Below, piece by piece: positions 62,758 to 64,000 of a stretch of 64,000 nucleotides of DNA. Position 1 is the stretch's first letter, and each line of letters begins with the position of its first letter. The position numbers were made by a program, and so were the translations under genes. The stretch is taken from positions 1 through 64,000 of the forward strand of contig NZ_SNUB01000016.1 in the NCBI RefSeq assembly GCF_004378355.1, in the 5' to 3' direction. This DNA comes from Psychromonas algicola (lineage in GTDB: Bacteria; Pseudomonadota; Gammaproteobacteria; Enterobacterales; Psychromonadaceae). Below the pieces are notes generated by a model. The model worked only from the letters and a program-made list of their open reading frames with translations, did no database searches and was not told where the DNA came from.

Positions 62758-63564
62758 ATGACAGAAATAAAACAAACTATAGATGGAAACGCTTGGTGGT
62801 TTATTTTGTCTGAAGGAAAAATAGTGGCATTAGACAGAGGGGATTATATTCCTTTTGGCACTATAAGTGATTTACCTTTTCCAAACGGTCTTATTGATAA
62901 TAAAGTCTTACTGGGACAATATCAAAATTCACCTTGTTATCTTATTGAAGTTGAAGCAAATTTAGATGTTGGTTTAGGTGAGTACGTTACTTTACGTTCA
63001 TTACTCGGCAATGTAGCTGATAAATTATTTGATATGGCAGGACGTGCTTTTCAAATTGCACTCTTTTATAAAACTCATCAATTTTGCGGTCAATGTGGCC
63101 AAAAAATGCAAAGAATTGATTGGGAAATTGCAATGAAATGTTATCACTGCCAACATCGTGCATATCCTCGCGTTTCGCCTTGTATTATCGTTGCTATTCG
63201 CCACAAGAAAAAAATACTATTGGCGTTACATAATCGCCATCAAAATGCCGAGCGTCCTATGTATACAACGCTAGCTGGATTTACAGAAGCAGGAGAAACG
63301 TTGGAAGCTTGCGTGGAACGCGAAGTCTTTGAGGAAGTGGGGATAAAAATAAAAAATATCCAATACGTGTCTAGCCAACCATGGCCATTCCCACATTCTT
63401 TAATGATGGGGTTTATCGCAGATTATGATTCTGGTGAAATTCAAGTAGACCCTAATGAGTTAATTGAAGCACATTGGTATGATATTGACGATTTACCTGT
63501 TATTCCTCGCCATGGCACTATTGCACGTAAATTAATTGAAAAAACACTAAAACGTTGTCGCTAA
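62758..63564 (+). CDS. nudC: NAD-capped RNA hydrolase / NADH pyrophosphatase
   Basis: This 268-residue Nudix enzyme removes NAD caps from RNA and splits NADH. It has the zinc ligands CGQCG and CYHCQ, the Nudix box GFTEAGETLEACVEREVFEEVGI, and the family-specific SQPWPFPHSLM. The ATG at 62758 is preferred to a TTG two codons earlier. It is divergent from rsd and precedes hemE by 99 bp. Confidence 0.93.
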   Translation: MTEIKQTIDGNAWWFILSEGKIVALDRGDYIPFGTISDLPFPNGLIDNKVLLGQYQNSPCYLIEVEANLDVGLGEYVTLRSLLGNVADKLFDMAGRAFQIALFYKTHQFCGQCGQKMQRIDWEIAMKCYHCQHRAYPRVSPCIIVAIRHKKKILLALHNRHQNAERPMYTTLAGFTEAGETLEACVEREVFEEVGIKIKNIQYVSSQPWPFPHSLMMGFIADYDSGEIQVDPNELIEAHWYDIDDLPVIPRHGTIARKLIEKTLKRCR

Positions 63565-63663
63565 AGTTAATTACCCGTGATAACTCGCTTTGCATGATAA
63601 TGTAAGCTCTTAAACATGAGACAGTAAAAGATACCGCCTCCTAATAGATTGAAAAGGTTAACA

Positions 63664-64000
63664 ATGACAGAATTAAAAAACGACCGTTATATTCGTGCTT
63701 TATTAAAGCAAGAAGTTGATAAAACTCCTGTTTGGATGATGCGTCAAGCTGGCCGTTATTTACCAGAATATAAAGCAACACGCGCGCAAGCGGGTGATTT
63801 CATGTCGTTATGTCGTAACGCGGATTTAGCGTGTGAAGTGACGTTACAACCTTTACGTCGTTTTGATTTAGATGCTGCTATTTTATTTTCTGATATTTTG
63901 ACTATTCCCGATGCAATGGGCTTAGGCTTATATTTTTCAGAAGGTGAAGGACCTCGATTCGAACGTCCTATTCGTTGTAAAAAAGACGTTGAGAATTTGA
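63664..64000 (+). CDS. hemE: Uroporphyrinogen decarboxylase (partial)
   Basis: The first 112 codons are present, and the gene runs off the right edge. [29 protein letters not shown] and [14 protein letters not shown] are HemE hallmarks, including the catalytic-site Arg/Asp region. It decarboxylates uroporphyrinogen III in haem synthesis. A TTAACA leader precedes the ATG. Confidence 0.95.
   Translation, partial: MTELKNDRYIRALLKQEVDKTPVWMMRQAGRYLPEYKATRAQAGDFMSLCRNADLACEVTLQPLRRFDLDAAILFSDILTIPDAMGLGLYFSEGEGPRFERPIRCKKDVENL

Noticed and set aside
1-64000. Possible CRISPR array, tRNA or rRNA genes
   Set aside because: No regularly spaced direct repeats and no clover-leaf or rRNA-like sequence were seen on either strand by reading.

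Overview
This 64-kb stretch is AT-rich chromosomal DNA from a marine-type gammaproteobacterium. The gene set points to the Alteromonadales, closest in feel to Psychromonas or Moritella: gsk, holD-rimI, metK-sprT, rsd/nudC/hemE, mltC, a cspA-type gene, chemotaxis and c-di-GMP genes, and a DUF3802-type protein. The taxonomic placement is inferred from gene content and protein flavour. No rRNA, tRNA, CRISPR array or prophage was seen.

Layout. 1-366: left edge with the start of a probable IS481-type transposase. 367-9694: a chemoreceptor, two GGDEF proteins (3.6 and 9.7 kb), two membrane transporters, and an acuI-like reductase with its TetR regulator and two matching operators. 9741-21119: mixed accessory genes, including a GNAT/nitrilase fusion, a frameshifted MerR gene, an SDR, small membrane proteins, a patatin, a LipL32-like lipoprotein, GNATs, a GST, a Nudix enzyme and a GFA protein. 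21120-23640: a repeat-rich accessory island. Long inverted repeats bracket two unknown genes separated by integron attC-like folded sites.

23700-39233: the main functional block is a urea system. A two-component pair, whose kinase is fused to an NCS1 permease-like domain, is divergent from urtABCDE (urea ABC importer). It is followed by ureDABCEFG (nickel urease and its chaperones) and a 62-residue His-rich membrane protein. The likely logic is that urea or nitrogen status is sensed, urea is imported, and it is hydrolysed to ammonia and CO2. 39418-50678: housekeeping and small unknown genes, including a CspA-type protein with a long leader, fetB, mltC, a dCMP deaminase, gsk, a yeiH-type transporter and a voltage-gated channel. 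50755-56141: a gsiABCD-ordered peptide-type ABC importer on the minus strand. 56506-64000: core genes holD, rimI, an rRNA-type methylase, sprT, metK with a MetJ-like box, mepM, a DUF3802-type gene, rsd, nudC and the start of hemE.

The best candidates for a second look are the inverted-repeat cassette island at 21.3-23.6 kb, the NCS1-fused sensor kinase with an eight-cysteine segment, the LipL32-type lipoprotein, and the BacNaV-like channel with an unusual filter.
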